Positions 7,997 to 18,605 of a DNA stretch of 64,000 nt are shown here, piece by piece. A program made the translations under genes and the position numbers. This DNA is from Zhihengliuella sp. ISTPL4. Lineage in GTDB: Bacteria; Actinomycetota; Actinomycetes; Actinomycetales; Microbacteriaceae. Numbering within the stretch: position 1 is the stretch's first letter; the number at the start of each line of letters is the position of its first letter. The stretch covers positions 3,068,727 through 3,132,726 of the forward strand of contig NZ_CP025422.1 of NCBI RefSeq assembly GCF_002848265.1, in the 5' to 3' direction. The notes under the pieces are model-generated. The model saw only the letters and a list, made by a program, of their open reading frames with translations. It was not told the origin of the DNA and did not search any database.

Positions 7997-8524
7997 TCAG
8001 CGGTGGGCGAGGGGCTTCACGCGGCGATGCTCCCGGAGCGTGAACTGCGGGCGTTGATCGATCTTCGTGGCCCCGTCGAGCTCCCACCCATGCCGGGCGT
8101 AGAAGCCGTCGGCCCTGTCGTTGCCGTCGAGCACCCAGAGATACGCGCGGGTGTGGCCGGCGTCGATCATCCGCTGCTCAGCGGCGTCGAGGAGAGCGTG
8201 CCCCGCCCCCGTCGACCACGCGGCCGGGTCGGCGTAGATGCCGTAGAGCTCGGCGTCGTCCAGACCGTCAGGGTCCCGACCGGAGCCGAACGACGCCCAG
8301 CCGACGACGGTGCCGTCGCGCTCGGCGACCAGCGTCCCCAGGCTCGTGGGCAGCGGGTCGGCGAAGATGCGGCGCCACCCGTCGGCCCGCTCCGACACGG
8401 AGAGCCCGTCCAGCACCTCCTGGTCGATGAGCCCCGCGTAGGCCGCCTGCCAGGAGCGCACGTGCACCCCGGCCACGGCCTCGGCATCGTCGGCGACGGC
8501 GTCTCGGATCACCAGGGGTGTCAT
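7997..8524 (-). CDS. GNAT family N-acetyltransferase
   Basis: A 175-residue acetyl-CoA-dependent acetyltransferase. The opening LVIRDAVADDAEAVAGVHV is the usual first strand and helix, and VRSWQAAYAGLID is frequent in this subgroup. The acetyl-CoA loop is degenerate (AWSTGAGHALLDAAE, about 113-127), but LWVLDGNDRADGFYARHGWE is the classic final block. The substrate is unknown. The ATG at 8524 is preceded by a purine run and by TAGGGT six bases upstream, so it could be leaderless or use the run as a ribosome site. Confidence 0.8.
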   Translation of the reverse strand: MTPLVIRDAVADDAEAVAGVHVRSWQAAYAGLIDQEVLDGLSVSERADGWRRIFADPLPTSLGTLVAERDGTVVGWASFGSGRDPDGLDDAELYGIYADPAAWSTGAGHALLDAAEQRMIDAGHTRAYLWVLDGNDRADGFYARHGWELDGATKIDQRPQFTLREHRRVKPLAHR

Positions 8525-8530
8525 CCCTCC

Positions 8531-8536
8531 ACCCTA
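8531..8536 (-). promoter_or_regulatory. -10 hexamer TAGGGT, leaderless start
   Basis: Read on the minus strand, TAGGGT is followed by six bases and the ATG at 8524. Confidence 0.4.
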
Positions 8537-8590
8537 TGCGGCCCCTCGGACGGCTCCGGTCCTGTCCCCCCTCCTGTTACCCCGATCACA

Positions 8591-8663
8591 TCTGCACGAC
8601 CTCGGGGCGTGTGGGGCACCGGAACCCGGGTTTCGTCGTGCGGCTGTGGCCGGGTCGTGCACG
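8591..8663. repeat. TGCACGACC-type dyad repeat, copy 1
   Basis: TCTGCACGACC at 8591-8601 and GGTCGTGC at 8653-8660 form the ends of an imperfect dyad of about 73 bases, with GGAACCCGGGTTTC in the middle. Related units occur at 24272-24345, 24410-24463 and inside cydD at 51777-51850. Confidence 0.65.
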
Positions 8664-8766
8664 TGGTGCGGGGAGGGGGAGGACGGGTCGACGGGTGCGC
8701 CGCGATGTGGCAGGCTGGCGGGCACTGAGTTCGCACGAGCATCGACCCCTCAGAGGTTTTCGCCGC

Positions 8767-9912
8767 ATGTCACGACCCCTCGCAGGACCGCAGACCCTGC
8801 TCCGCACGCTCAACGGCCGCGCGATCCTGGAGCGCCTCGCCCGGAGCGGACCGCAGACCAGGGCTGAGCTCATGGCCGCAACCGGTTTGTCCCGCACAGC
8901 CGTGACTCAGGTGCTGCGGATGCTCGACGGGGCCGGGGCGGTCACCGCGGCCGGGGTCGACCGTGACACCCGCGGACCCGCGGCCGGGCGCGTCGCGCTG
9001 AACCCCGCCCTCGGCTGCGCGGCCGCCGTGCACGTCGACCACCACGCCGCCCATGTCGTCCTCGTCGACGCCACCGGCACCATCAGAGCCGAGCGGCACG
9101 GCGCCTTCCCCGCCGGTGAGGAGCGGGTCGCGCACATCGCCGCCCTCGTCGCGGCCTGCCGTCGATCCGTGAAAGGCGCGCTCCACCTCGCCGTCGTCGG
9201 GGTGCCAGGCATCGTCGCCGCCGACGGCGCGATCCGCGACGATCAGGGGCCGGACGGCGGAGCCTTCCGCTCGGCTCTCGCGGCCGTTCTCGACTGCCCG
9301 GTGCGCGTCGAGAACGACGTCAACCTCGCCGCTCTCGCCGAGTCGACCACCGGCGTCGGCGTCGATCTCGCGAGCTTCGCGCTGCTGCTGCTCGACGACG
9401 ACCTCGGGGCCGGCATCGTGATCGACGGGGCGCTGCACCGCGGGTTCTCCGGCGTGGCAGGCGAGGTCATGTACATCCCGCAGACGCCGGTGCCCATCGG
9501 CGCCCCGGTCGCGGGCGCCGCGGTGGTGCGCGACCTCGCCCTCGGCCTCGGGTTGGATGTCGATGCGCCGCTCCTCGCCCACCTGGAGGCGGCGCGGCAC
9601 GGGGACGAGGCGGCGCAGGCTCTTGTCGCCGAGATCGGACGACGGCTCTTCCTCGCGGCGGGAAGCGTCGCCCTCGTGCTCGATCCCGAGGCCTTCATCC
9701 TCGGCGGGGAGGCGGTGCACCCGGCACTCCTGGACGCGATCGAGCGGGTCGCGGACGAGTTCGCCGCGCAGCTTCCGCTCCGCTTCCTCGCCTCGGCGTT
9801 CGGTCCGGAGGCACCGCTCGTCGGAGCCGTGGGCGAGGCGGCCTCCGCGCTCCGTGCCGACGTCTTCACCCGCATCCTCACGCCCTCCCGCGCACCCGCC
9901 ACCGGCCGCTGA
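8767..9912 (+). CDS. ROK family transcriptional regulator
   Basis: A 381-residue protein with an N-terminal winged helix (residues 10-60: NGRAILERLARSGPQ, TRAELMAATGLSRTAVTQV) joined to a ROK sugar-kinase-like domain. The usual catalytic or zinc part of ROK proteins (GEIGHxxV, CxCGxxGCxE) is replaced by GEVMYIPQTPVPIG with no cysteine cluster. It is therefore a regulator rather than a kinase. It precedes a deacetylase and an MFS sugar transporter with close spacing, and probably controls them in response to a sugar. ATG 8767 follows an AGAGG stretch. Confidence 0.85.
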   Translation: MSRPLAGPQTLLRTLNGRAILERLARSGPQTRAELMAATGLSRTAVTQVLRMLDGAGAVTAAGVDRDTRGPAAGRVALNPALGCAAAVHVDHHAAHVVLVDATGTIRAERHGAFPAGEERVAHIAALVAACRRSVKGALHLAVVGVPGIVAADGAIRDDQGPDGGAFRSALAAVLDCPVRVENDVNLAALAESTTGVGVDLASFALLLLDDDLGAGIVIDGALHRGFSGVAGEVMYIPQTPVPIGAPVAGAAVVRDLALGLGLDVDAPLLAHLEAARHGDEAAQALVAEIGRRLFLAAGSVALVLDPEAFILGGEAVHPALLDAIERVADEFAAQLPLRFLASAFGPEAPLVGAVGEAASALRADVFTRILTPSRAPATGR

Positions 9913-9931
9913 CCGACCCACAGGACACGCC

Positions 9932-10858
9932 ATGACCGCCTCCTCCGCCCTCGCCGACCGACTCGGGCTGCCGTCCGGTGCCAGGGCGGTCATCCTCAAC
10001 GCCGACGACTTCGGGATGTGCCATGCCGCGAACGCCGCGATCTCCGGACTCCTCGTCCGTGACCGCATCGACTCGGCCACGGTGATGGTGCCCTGCGCCT
10101 GGTCGCCGGAGGCGCTCGCCTTCGCGGCGTCGCATCCTGACCTCGACGTGGGCGTGCACCTCGTGCTCACGAGCGAGTGGAGCCGGTATCGGTGGCGCCC
10201 GCTCACCGGCGCCTCGACTCTCGTCGACGCCGACGGCTATTTCCCCGCCGATGTCGCGACCGTGGAGCAGCACGCGTCGGAAGAGGATGTCACCGCCGAG
10301 ATCGCTGCGCAGCTGCAGGTGGCCCTCGATGCCGGCGTCGACGTGACCCACCTCGACAACCACATGGGCTCCGTCTACGGACTGCTGACCGGCCGGGACT
10401 TCCTGCGCGCCGTCTTCGAGCTCGCCGCCCGGCACGGACTCCCCTTCCGCCTGCCCCGCGAGATGGAAGGGGCGGACGCCGATCCGATGCTGCAGGCGAA
10501 GCTCACCGAGGCCGCGGCGGTGGCCGACGCGTTCGGCGTGGAGATCGTCGACCGACTGTGGACGCATCCGTTCGAGCTGCGCGGCGAGGGCACCGCCGAC
10601 GAGGAGTCGTACGAGCAGGTCCGAGACGGCTTCCTCGCGGTGCTGCGCGCCGTCCCGCCCGGGGTCACCGAGATCTACCTGCATCCGATGGCCGACGGCG
10701 AGGAGCTGCGCGCGGCGGTGGACTTCGCGGCGGCCAAGCGCGGCTACGAGCTGCGGCTGCTCGACGATCCTCTCGTGCAGCGGACGATCGCCGAGGAGAG
10801 CCTGGTGCGCGTCGGCTGGCGCGCGCTGCGGGAGCTGCAGCGGGGAGACGCCCGGTGA
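9932..10858 (+). CDS. ChbG/HpnK (YdjC) family carbohydrate deacetylase
   Basis: A 308-residue metal-dependent deacetylase of the YdjC fold, which removes N-acetyl groups from chito-oligosaccharides or related sugars. The metal site is visible as NADDFGMCH (about 24-32), HLDNHMG in the middle and YLHPMAD late in the protein. It lies 19 bases after the ROK regulator, and its stop overlaps the GTG of the MFS transporter. The three genes therefore form a small sugar uptake and deacetylation operon. The exact substrate is not deducible. Confidence 0.85.
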   Translation: MTASSALADRLGLPSGARAVILNADDFGMCHAANAAISGLLVRDRIDSATVMVPCAWSPEALAFAASHPDLDVGVHLVLTSEWSRYRWRPLTGASTLVDADGYFPADVATVEQHASEEDVTAEIAAQLQVALDAGVDVTHLDNHMGSVYGLLTGRDFLRAVFELAARHGLPFRLPREMEGADADPMLQAKLTEAAAVADAFGVEIVDRLWTHPFELRGEGTADEESYEQVRDGFLAVLRAVPPGVTEIYLHPMADGEELRAAVDFAAAKRGYELRLLDDPLVQRTIAEESLVRVGWRALRELQRGDAR

Positions 10859-12180
10859 CGGCGCTCAGAGAGCGGCTGCGGGACCGCCGGCTCGACGCCG
10901 CGCCGTCCCGCGCCCAGACCATCGCCTTCGGGGCCTCGGGGTTCCCGACGCAGCTGATGACGCAGACGTTCTCGGCGTTCGTCGTGTACTTCTATGTGTC
11001 GCACCTCGCCGTCCCCGCGGGATGGGTCGCGGCGGCGATGATCGCCCACGGGATCCTCAACGCGGCGCTCAACCCGGTCGTCGGCGCGCTCTCCGATCGC
11101 ATCCGGACCCCGTGGGGCCGCCGCATCCCCTGGATCGGGCTCGGCATCGTGCCGCTCGTCGTCGCGTTCGCCCTCGTCTGGATGCCGCCCGCGCTCCCGG
11201 CGGCCGGGCTCATCGTGTGGTTCCTCGTCGTCGTCGCGGTCTACGACATCGCCTTCGTCGTGGTGGTGCTGAACATCTCGGCGCTGTTCCCGGAGATCTT
11301 CCGGACCACGGAGGAACGCGCCCGCGGGAACGTGCCGCGGCAGATCTTCGCGATCCTCGGCATGGTCCTCGGCACGGCAGGGGCCCCCGCGCTCTACGAC
11401 GCGATCGGCTGGCCCGGGATGGCCCTCGTGCTGTCCGGCGTCTGTCTCGTGCTGCTCGCCTGGTCTTTCCTCGGCGGGATGATCGAGCGCCGGGTGCCCG
11501 AGGCCGCCTCCGAGGCGATGCGCTGGCGGGACCAGCTCGTCTACACGTTCCGCAACCGCGCCTTCGTGCCGTATGTGCTGGGCTCCCTCTGCGTGCAGAC
11601 CTCGATCGCCGTGATCCTCGCCGCCGTCCCCTTCTACGTCCGCTACTCGTTGGGGGCGGCCGAGGGCGAGGGCAGCCTCCTGCTCGGCGCCATCTTCCTC
11701 ACGGCCATCCCGTCGATCGTGCTGTGGAGCGCGGTGGTCCGGCGCACCTCGCCGCGTACGGCGCTGCTGTGGAGCGTCGCGGTGTTCGGGCTGGCGGTGC
11801 TCGGCTACCTGATCCCGACCTCCGTGGGGGCGGCCGCTCTCGTCGGGATCGCGGTCGGCGTCGGCGTCGGCGGGCTGCTGCAGCTGCTCGAGGTCGTGCT
11901 CGCCCAGATCATCGACGACGACGCGCACCGCACGGGCCACCGCCGCGAGGGCGCTTACTTCGGCGTGAACGGCTTCGTCGTGCGCGGCTCCGTGGTCCTC
12001 CAGGCGATCGTCGCCGCGGCCGTGCTGACGGCGACCGGGTTCGACGCGGACCTCGGTGACGCCCAGCCGGAGGCCGTCGACGGCGGCATCCGGCTCATGC
12101 TGGCGGTCATCCCGCTGGCGTTCACCGCCGTCGGGTGGCTGTGCTTCTGGCTCTACCCGCTCCGCACGCGCGACGTCTGA
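10855..12180 (+). CDS. MFS transporter, GPH (MelB-like) family
   Basis: A 441-residue integral membrane protein with about 12 helices. VVGALSDRIRTPWGRR after helix 2 is the loop typical of glycoside-pentoside-hexuronide cation symporters, and FFxxPA-like arrangements are replaced by FPTQLMTQTFSAF near the N-terminus. The GTG at 10855 overlaps the deacetylase stop (GTGA). Its operon partners suggest import of an acetylated sugar or glycoside coupled to H+ or Na+. It ends two bases from the convergent galE stop. Confidence 0.8.
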   Translation: MTALRERLRDRRLDAAPSRAQTIAFGASGFPTQLMTQTFSAFVVYFYVSHLAVPAGWVAAAMIAHGILNAALNPVVGALSDRIRTPWGRRIPWIGLGIVPLVVAFALVWMPPALPAAGLIVWFLVVVAVYDIAFVVVVLNISALFPEIFRTTEERARGNVPRQIFAILGMVLGTAGAPALYDAIGWPGMALVLSGVCLVLLAWSFLGGMIERRVPEAASEAMRWRDQLVYTFRNRAFVPYVLGSLCVQTSIAVILAAVPFYVRYSLGAAEGEGSLLLGAIFLTAIPSIVLWSAVVRRTSPRTALLWSVAVFGLAVLGYLIPTSVGAAALVGIAVGVGVGGLLQLLEVVLAQIIDDDAHRTGHRREGAYFGVNGFVVRGSVVLQAIVAAAVLTATGFDADLGDAQPEAVDGGIRLMLAVIPLAFTAVGWLCFWLYPLRTRDV

Positions 12181-12182
12181 GG

Positions 12183-13160
12183 TCAGCCGGCGGCGCGGCG
12201 GGCCTCCCAGCCCGTGCGCACCATCTCGTCGACCGTGTAGCGCATCGTCCAGTCGAGGTCGCGCGCCGCGAGTTCGCCGGTCGCCACGATCCGATCCGGG
12301 TCGCCGGGGCGCCGAGGGCCGATCTCCGGGAGGAAGTCGATGCCGGTGACGCGGGCGACCGCATCCATGATCTGCTTCACGCTGAGGCCGTCGCCGGAGC
12401 CGAGGTTGTACGCCGGCTCGATCGCCGCGCCCGAGGCCAGCCGCTGTGCCGCGGCGACGTGGGCGGCGGCGATGTCGCCCACGTGCACGTAGTCGCGGAC
12501 GTTCGTACCGTCCGGGGTGTCGTAGTCGTCACCGAAGATCTTCGGGGTGCGCCCCTCGATCAGCGCCTCGAAGACGATGGGGAAGAGGTTGTGCGGGCTG
12601 ACGTCGTAGACCGTCGGATCGGCCGAGCCGACGACGTTGAAGTACCGCAGCGAGGTGTGGCGCAGCGGGCGGTCGGAGGCGGCGGTGGCGATCGCCTGAT
12701 CGCGGAGCAGCCATTCGCCGATGAGCTTGGACTCGCCGTACGGGCTCGCGGGCCGCTTGGCGGTGTCCTCGACGACGAGCGACACGTCCGGCGTGCCGAA
12801 CACGGCCGCCGAAGAGGAGAAGACGATGTTCGCGACGCCCGCCGCCGCCATCGCCTCGAGGATGATCCGCGTCCCCTCGACGTTCTGGGCGTAGGTGTGC
12901 AGCGGGCGCTGGACCGAGACGCCGGCGTACTTGTAGCCCGCGACGTGGATCACGCCCTCCACCTCGTGCGTGCGCAGGGTCTCCTCGACGAGGGCGCGGT
13001 CGAGGATGCTGCCCCGCACGAACGGCACGCCCTCCGGCACGAAGGAGGCCACGCCGCTGGAGAGGTCGTCCAGGACGACGGGGGAGAGGTCGGCTTCCGC
13101 CAGGGCGCGGACGACGTGGGCACCGATGTAGCCGGCGCCGCCGGTGACGATCCAGGACAT
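12183..13160 (-). CDS. galE: UDP-glucose 4-epimerase
   Basis: A 325-residue short-chain dehydrogenase-type epimerase of the Leloir pathway. The NAD-binding motif TGGAGYIG is at 6-13, SSS at 115-117, and the catalytic YGESK gives Y141 and K145. LRYFNVVGSADPT and VRDYVHVGDIAAAH are family signatures. The start at 13160 has a strong AGGAGAGGAACGC ribosome site. It is the last gene of galTKE on the minus strand, 46 bases after galK. Confidence 0.92.
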   Translation of the reverse strand: MSWIVTGGAGYIGAHVVRALAEADLSPVVLDDLSSGVASFVPEGVPFVRGSILDRALVEETLRTHEVEGVIHVAGYKYAGVSVQRPLHTYAQNVEGTRIILEAMAAAGVANIVFSSSAAVFGTPDVSLVVEDTAKRPASPYGESKLIGEWLLRDQAIATAASDRPLRHTSLRYFNVVGSADPTVYDVSPHNLFPIVFEALIEGRTPKIFGDDYDTPDGTNVRDYVHVGDIAAAHVAAAQRLASGAAIEPAYNLGSGDGLSVKQIMDAVARVTGIDFLPEIGPRRPGDPDRIVATGELAARDLDWTMRYTVDEMVRTGWEARRAAG

Positions 13161-13206
13161 GCGTTCCTCTCCTGCCGCAGCGGTGGCGGCTCGACCCTTC
13201 ATTGTG

Positions 13207-14387
<1,181 letters not shown>

Positions 14388-14391
<4 letters not shown>

Positions 14392-15575
14392 GCGGAGGCT
14401 TCCTGGTCGGCGCGGGCGAGGGCTTCGCGGAGCCGGGCGGCACCCTGCTCGGGCGCGACCTCGGCGGCCCACGCCCACATCGCGGCCTCGGAACCCGCGA
14501 GGAACTTGAGCTTGTCGGCAGCGCGCCGCGGGCTCGTGAGCTGCAGGTGCAGGCGCACGGTGTCGCGGCCGACGTGGACCGGAGCCTGATGCCAGGCGGC
14601 GATGTACGGCGTCGGGCTGTCATAGAGAGCGTCCACTCCGCGAAGGAGGCGGAGGTAGAGCGGGGCGAGCTCGTCACGTTCGGCCGTCGTCGTCTCCGCG
14701 AGGTCCGGCACGTGCCGATGCGGCATGAGGTGGACCTCGAGCGGCCACCGCGCCGCGAACGGCACGAACGCCGTCCAGTGTTCACCACGGAACACCACCC
14801 GCTCGGATGCCTGTTCCTCCGCGAGGATCCGCGCGAAGAGGTCGGGGGCGGTGCGCTCGACGGCGTCCAGTGTCCGGGCGGTGCGCGGGGTCACGTAGGG
14901 GTACGCGTAGATCTGGCCGTGCGGGTGCGGGAGCGTCACGCCGATCGCCTCACCGCGGTTCTCGAACGGGAAGACCTGCTGGATGCCGGGGAGCGCGGAC
15001 AGGGCGGCCGTGCGGTCGGCCCAGGCCTCGATCACGGTGCGCGCGCGCGTCACGGTCTGGGTGCCGAAGGAGCCGGAATGCTCGGGGCTGAAGCACACGA
15101 CCTCGCAGCGGCCGACGGCGGTGCGGGCGCGCCCGAGTCCGAGAGCGGCGAGGTCGTCGAGGCCGCGCGGGGCGTTCGTCGCCCCGGGGGCGGCGCCGAC
15201 GGGCTCGGCGAGAGCGGGGCCGAACGCGGGGGAGCGGTTCTCGAACACCGCCACGTCGTATCGAGACGGCACCTCGGACGGGTTCCCCGGTGTCTGCGGC
15301 GCGAGCGGGTCGGCGTCGGCTCCCGGCATCATGACCCGGTTCTGGCGGTTGGCGGCGACGGTGATCCAGTCGCCCGTGAGGACGTCGAGCCGCATGGTCG
15401 CCGTCTCCGGTCGCGGGGCCAGCGTGCGGGCGTCGACCGACCGCTCGGCACCGAGGGCGGTGTCCGGATCGTCGTAGTAGAAGAGGTCGCGGCCGTCCGC
15501 GAGAGTGGTCGCGCGCTTGACGACACCGGCGCCGAGACGCTCCGTGCGTACCTCAGGAGATTCGGGCGTGTTCAC
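14388..15575 (-). CDS. galT: Galactose-1-phosphate uridylyltransferase
   Basis: A 395-residue GalT that exchanges UMP between UDP-glucose and galactose-1-phosphate. The nucleophilic histidine lies in LPHPHGQIYAYP, and the second HIT-type block is WPLEVHLMPHRHV. The GTG at 15575 is chosen because the minus-strand hexamer TACCAT ends six bases upstream, with TTGACG 18 bases further up. The message would then start at the start codon without a leader. One of the two gal operators overlaps this start. Confidence 0.92.
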
Positions 15576-15613
15576 GTCAACATGGTAGGTCGGGCCGCGT
15601 GCTAACGTCAACA
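15569..15613. promoter_or_regulatory. Pair of LacI-type operators between galT and its regulator
   Basis: Two related 14-mers, TGTTCACGTCAACA (15569-15582) and TGCTAACGTCAACA (15600-15613), share the palindrome TGyTnACGTnAACA. Their centres are 31 bases apart, about three helical turns. The first covers the galT start codon. The second covers the TTGACG (-35) of galT and a TAACGT (-10 candidate, 15603-15608) of the divergent regulator. Confidence 0.65.
15582..15587 (-). promoter_or_regulatory. galT -10 hexamer TACCAT, leaderless
   Basis: On the minus strand TTGACG, 18 bases, TACCAT, six bases and GTG (15575) follow one another. Confidence 0.6.
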
Positions 15614-15639
15614 CGACGGAGTTGTGAACGGAGGATCCC

Positions 15640-16644
15640 GTGTCCAGGAAGCCCCCGACGGGAGAGTCCGCCCGCGTGTCCATGGCGACCGTCGCGGCCC
15701 GAGCCGGCGTCTCCGGGCAGACGGTCTCCCGCGTGGTCAACGGCAGTCCGCGTGTGGACCCACGGACGCGGGCGCGGGTCGAGGCTGCGATGACCGAACT
15801 GGGGTACCGGCCGCATCGGGCGGCGCGGGCCCTGCGCACCGGCCGCAGCCACACGCTCGGTCTCGTCGTGACCACGCTGGCGACGGTCGGCAACTCCCGG
15901 ATGCTGCAGGCCACGGCCGAGGCGGCGGCCGAGCGGGGCTACGCGCTCACCGTCGTCACCGCCGCCGGCGGCCTCGACGACGCCTTCACCCGCCTCACCG
16001 ATCAGGGCGTGGACGGGGCCCTGGTGCTGAACGAGGCCTCCGCGCTCGTCCCCGCTGCGACCCTGCCGCCGGAACTGCAGCTCGTCGTCGTGGATGCGCC
16101 GGCGGCATCCGGAGCGACGGTGGTGCACAGCGATCATGCCGCGGGAGCGGAGGTGGCCACCCGCCACCTGCTCACCCTGGGGCACGCGACGGTTCACCAC
16201 CTCGCGGGCCCTGCGGACTCTTTCGCGGCCGCCGAACGCGAGCGCGGCTGGCGGGAGGCCCTGACGGCGGCCGGCCTCACCGTGCCGGCGGTCGCGCGCG
16301 GCGACTGGAGCGCGGAGTCGGGCTTCGCCGCGGCGGCGGCCCTGCGCGAGGCGACCGCGGTGTTCTGCGCGAACGACCAGATGGCGCTCGGACTGCTGCG
16401 GGCGGTGGCCGAGTCCGGGCGCACGGTCCCCGACGACGTCAGCGTGGTCGGCTTCGACGATGTCCCTGAGGCGGCGAACTTCCTCCCGCCGCTCACCACC
16501 ATCCGGCAGGACTTCGCGGCGCTCGCGCAGCAGGCGGTCACGGCGCTCATCGCGGCCGTGGAGGGTGAGGGGACGGCGAGCGAGCCCACCGCGTCCGTGG
16601 TGCCGACCGAGCTGGTGGAGCGGGCGAGCGCGACGCGACGCTGA
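15640..16644 (+). CDS. LacI family regulator, probable galactose repressor
   Basis: A 334-residue LacI/GalR protein. The helix-turn-helix is at about 14-40 (SMATVAARAGVSGQTVSRVV) with the hinge helix at RAARALRTGRS, followed by a periplasmic-binding-type sugar domain (AVFCANDQMALGLL, VSVVGFDDVPEAANF). GGAGG lies six bases before the GTG. It is divergent from galTKE with two matching operators between them, so it most likely represses both directions until galactose or a derivative binds. Confidence 0.88.
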   Translation: MSRKPPTGESARVSMATVAARAGVSGQTVSRVVNGSPRVDPRTRARVEAAMTELGYRPHRAARALRTGRSHTLGLVVTTLATVGNSRMLQATAEAAAERGYALTVVTAAGGLDDAFTRLTDQGVDGALVLNEASALVPAATLPPELQLVVVDAPAASGATVVHSDHAAGAEVATRHLLTLGHATVHHLAGPADSFAAAERERGWREALTAAGLTVPAVARGDWSAESGFAAAAALREATAVFCANDQMALGLLRAVAESGRTVPDDVSVVGFDDVPEAANFLPPLTTIRQDFAALAQQAVTALIAAVEGEGTASEPTASVVPTELVERASATRR

Positions 16645-16646
16645 GG

Positions 16647-18605
16647 TCACACCGGCGGGAGGAACTCCTCGGGGTGGACGCGGGTCGTGACGCCGTCCGG
16701 CCAGGACACGTCGCCTTCCTCGTCCTGCAGAGTGATCCGCGGCACCCCCGTCGAGTTCCCCAGGAGCACGCCGACGGCCATCCAGGCGTTCGGGCGTATC
16801 ACGGCCGAGAGCCAGGGGGTGGCGGTCTGCCGGCCGAGCGGCGTCACGTCCCGCTCCCGTCGGACACCCGTGGTCGCGCCGTCGAGTCCGAGAAGCCCGA
16901 TGAGCCGGCTCTGTGTACCGCCGCCGAGGGCGAGGGCGGTGGTGACGGCCGCGGGGCCGGTCTCGGCGACCTCCGGGGCGGACAGCGCCCAGCCGCCGAT
17001 GCGCACGATGTCGCCGTCGCGGATCGCCCCGTCCGTCCCCGCGCCCGGACGGACCCGCACGAGCCGCACCTCCCACGGTCCGCGCAGGACCGACACCACG
17101 TCGACCACCGGCCCGACCATGGGCCCGGCGGCCGTACCACCGCCACCGACGTCGAACTCCGCGAGGTAGCCATCGTGCCAGTGAGCGGGACCGGAGGAGC
17201 CTCCGAACGCCGTGCCGTCGACCTCCTGCAGCACTCCCGTCGTGAAGCCGGACCGGTGGCTCGCTCGGCCGCCGCGCACCACGGCGACCGCGCCGTCGAG
17301 GGGATCGCGCACGCCGGGGCCGGCGAGCACGGGTGCGGTCGCGGTCGAGTATCCGAGCTTGGCGTACAGCGGACCGTCCGGCTGGTACGCTCCCGGCGTC
17401 CGGTGGTCGGTGCCGTGGTTGACCACGCGCACGATGCCGTCCGTGGTGCCCGTCGCGAGCCATCCCGGGGCGAGGAAGACGCGGGCGAACGGACCACGAT
17501 CGATCGGCAGGGGCTGTTCGCCGGCTGTCCAGAACGGATGGGCGGCGGGCAGCGCGAGCGGCAGGAGGCCCTTCGACGCCCAGTACGGCGAACCAGGACC
17601 GGAGTAGTCCTGGGCGAGGTGGCGCCAGGGGCCATGCCAGCCGAGCGGCAGCACTCCTGTCGCATCCGGCGCGCCCCGATCGGTGAAGTGTTGGACCTGG
17701 CCGCTCACCGCCCGCCGCAGGAGGCCGAGGTCGTGCCGGGAGGTGCCGGAGAACGCCGCCACCCCGGCCGCGGCCGCGGTGGCGAAGCGGTAGGTGAGGC
17801 TGCGGCCCTGGAGGAGCGGCCCGCCGTCGGTGCCGACGAGGTGCAGCGCATCGTCGAGGAAGGCGTCCAGCCGAATGCGATACCGGGCGATGCGATCCGC
17901 GTGGCGCGGCTCCTCGCCGACCATGTCCGCCCAGAGCAGCGGGTAGAAGGACAGTGCCCACCCTGCGTAGTGGTCGAAGGACCGGGCGGCGCCGTCCGCG
18001 CTCCAGCCGTCTTGCCGCTCGAAGCTGTCGAGCAGGGCCAGGTCGGCGGCGCGATCTGCGGTGGAGGACGGCCCGCCGACGCTCTCCAGGAACTGCTCGA
18101 CGAGCACCCGGAACCAGGCCCAGTTGTTCGGTGGGTAGCTGCCGCCGACGAACGCCGCGAGATAGTCCACGGCGTGGGTGCGGGCGGCGTCGTCCAGGCG
18201 GACCCACACCGTGTCGCGCGTGAGGTGGAGGCCGAGGGCGAGCGCCGCCGCCTCGACCTTCGCCTGGTCGACCTCGTCGGGGCGCGGCCACCGTTCGGCT
18301 CCGGCCGGGTCGACACCCGCCGCGAGCCCCTTGGCGTACCGGTCGGCCAGCGACGTGGTGCCGAGGGGATCGCCGGCAATGCGGAATGCCGCGAGGAGGA
18401 ACGTGCGGCTGAATCCCTCGAGCGCATCGACCGCGGAGCCGAAACCCCCGGGGGCGCCGGGGTAGCGGATGACGGCGCCCGCGGGGCTCGCGTGACGAGC
18501 GGCCCCGTCGAGGATCGTGTCGGCCACCGTCACCAGGTGGGCGCGGGTCCACCCCGTGTACGGCGAGAGCACGCGGTTCTCGGGCGGGAGAGTCAGAAGC
18601 GTCAT
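16647..18605 (-). CDS. DUF2264 domain protein, putative glycoside hydrolase
   Basis: A 652-residue protein with no signal peptide. The first 380 residues match the alpha/alpha-barrel DUF2264 domain (ENRVLSPYTGWTRAHL, EGFSRTFLLAAFRIAG, NNWAWFRVLVEQFLE, DGWSADGAARSFDHYAGWA). The C-terminal part is beta-rich. As I recall, CAZy family GH154 (beta-glucuronidases) comes from this group, so release of a uronate or similar sugar in the cytoplasm is plausible but inferred. The ATG at 18605 overlaps the stop of the hydroxyacid dehydrogenase gene (ATGA), making a coupled pair. Confidence 0.75.
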   Translation of the reverse strand: MTLLTLPPENRVLSPYTGWTRAHLVTVADTILDGAARHASPAGAVIRYPGAPGGFGSAVDALEGFSRTFLLAAFRIAGDPLGTTSLADRYAKGLAAGVDPAGAERWPRPDEVDQAKVEAAALALGLHLTRDTVWVRLDDAARTHAVDYLAAFVGGSYPPNNWAWFRVLVEQFLESVGGPSSTADRAADLALLDSFERQDGWSADGAARSFDHYAGWALSFYPLLWADMVGEEPRHADRIARYRIRLDAFLDDALHLVGTDGGPLLQGRSLTYRFATAAAAGVAAFSGTSRHDLGLLRRAVSGQVQHFTDRGAPDATGVLPLGWHGPWRHLAQDYSGPGSPYWASKGLLPLALPAAHPFWTAGEQPLPIDRGPFARVFLAPGWLATGTTDGIVRVVNHGTDHRTPGAYQPDGPLYAKLGYSTATAPVLAGPGVRDPLDGAVAVVRGGRASHRSGFTTGVLQEVDGTAFGGSSGPAHWHDGYLAEFDVGGGGTAAGPMVGPVVDVVSVLRGPWEVRLVRVRPGAGTDGAIRDGDIVRIGGWALSAPEVAETGPAAVTTALALGGGTQSRLIGLLGLDGATTGVRRERDVTPLGRQTATPWLSAVIRPNAWMAVGVLLGNSTGVPRITLQDEEGDVSWPDGVTTRVHPEEFLPPV

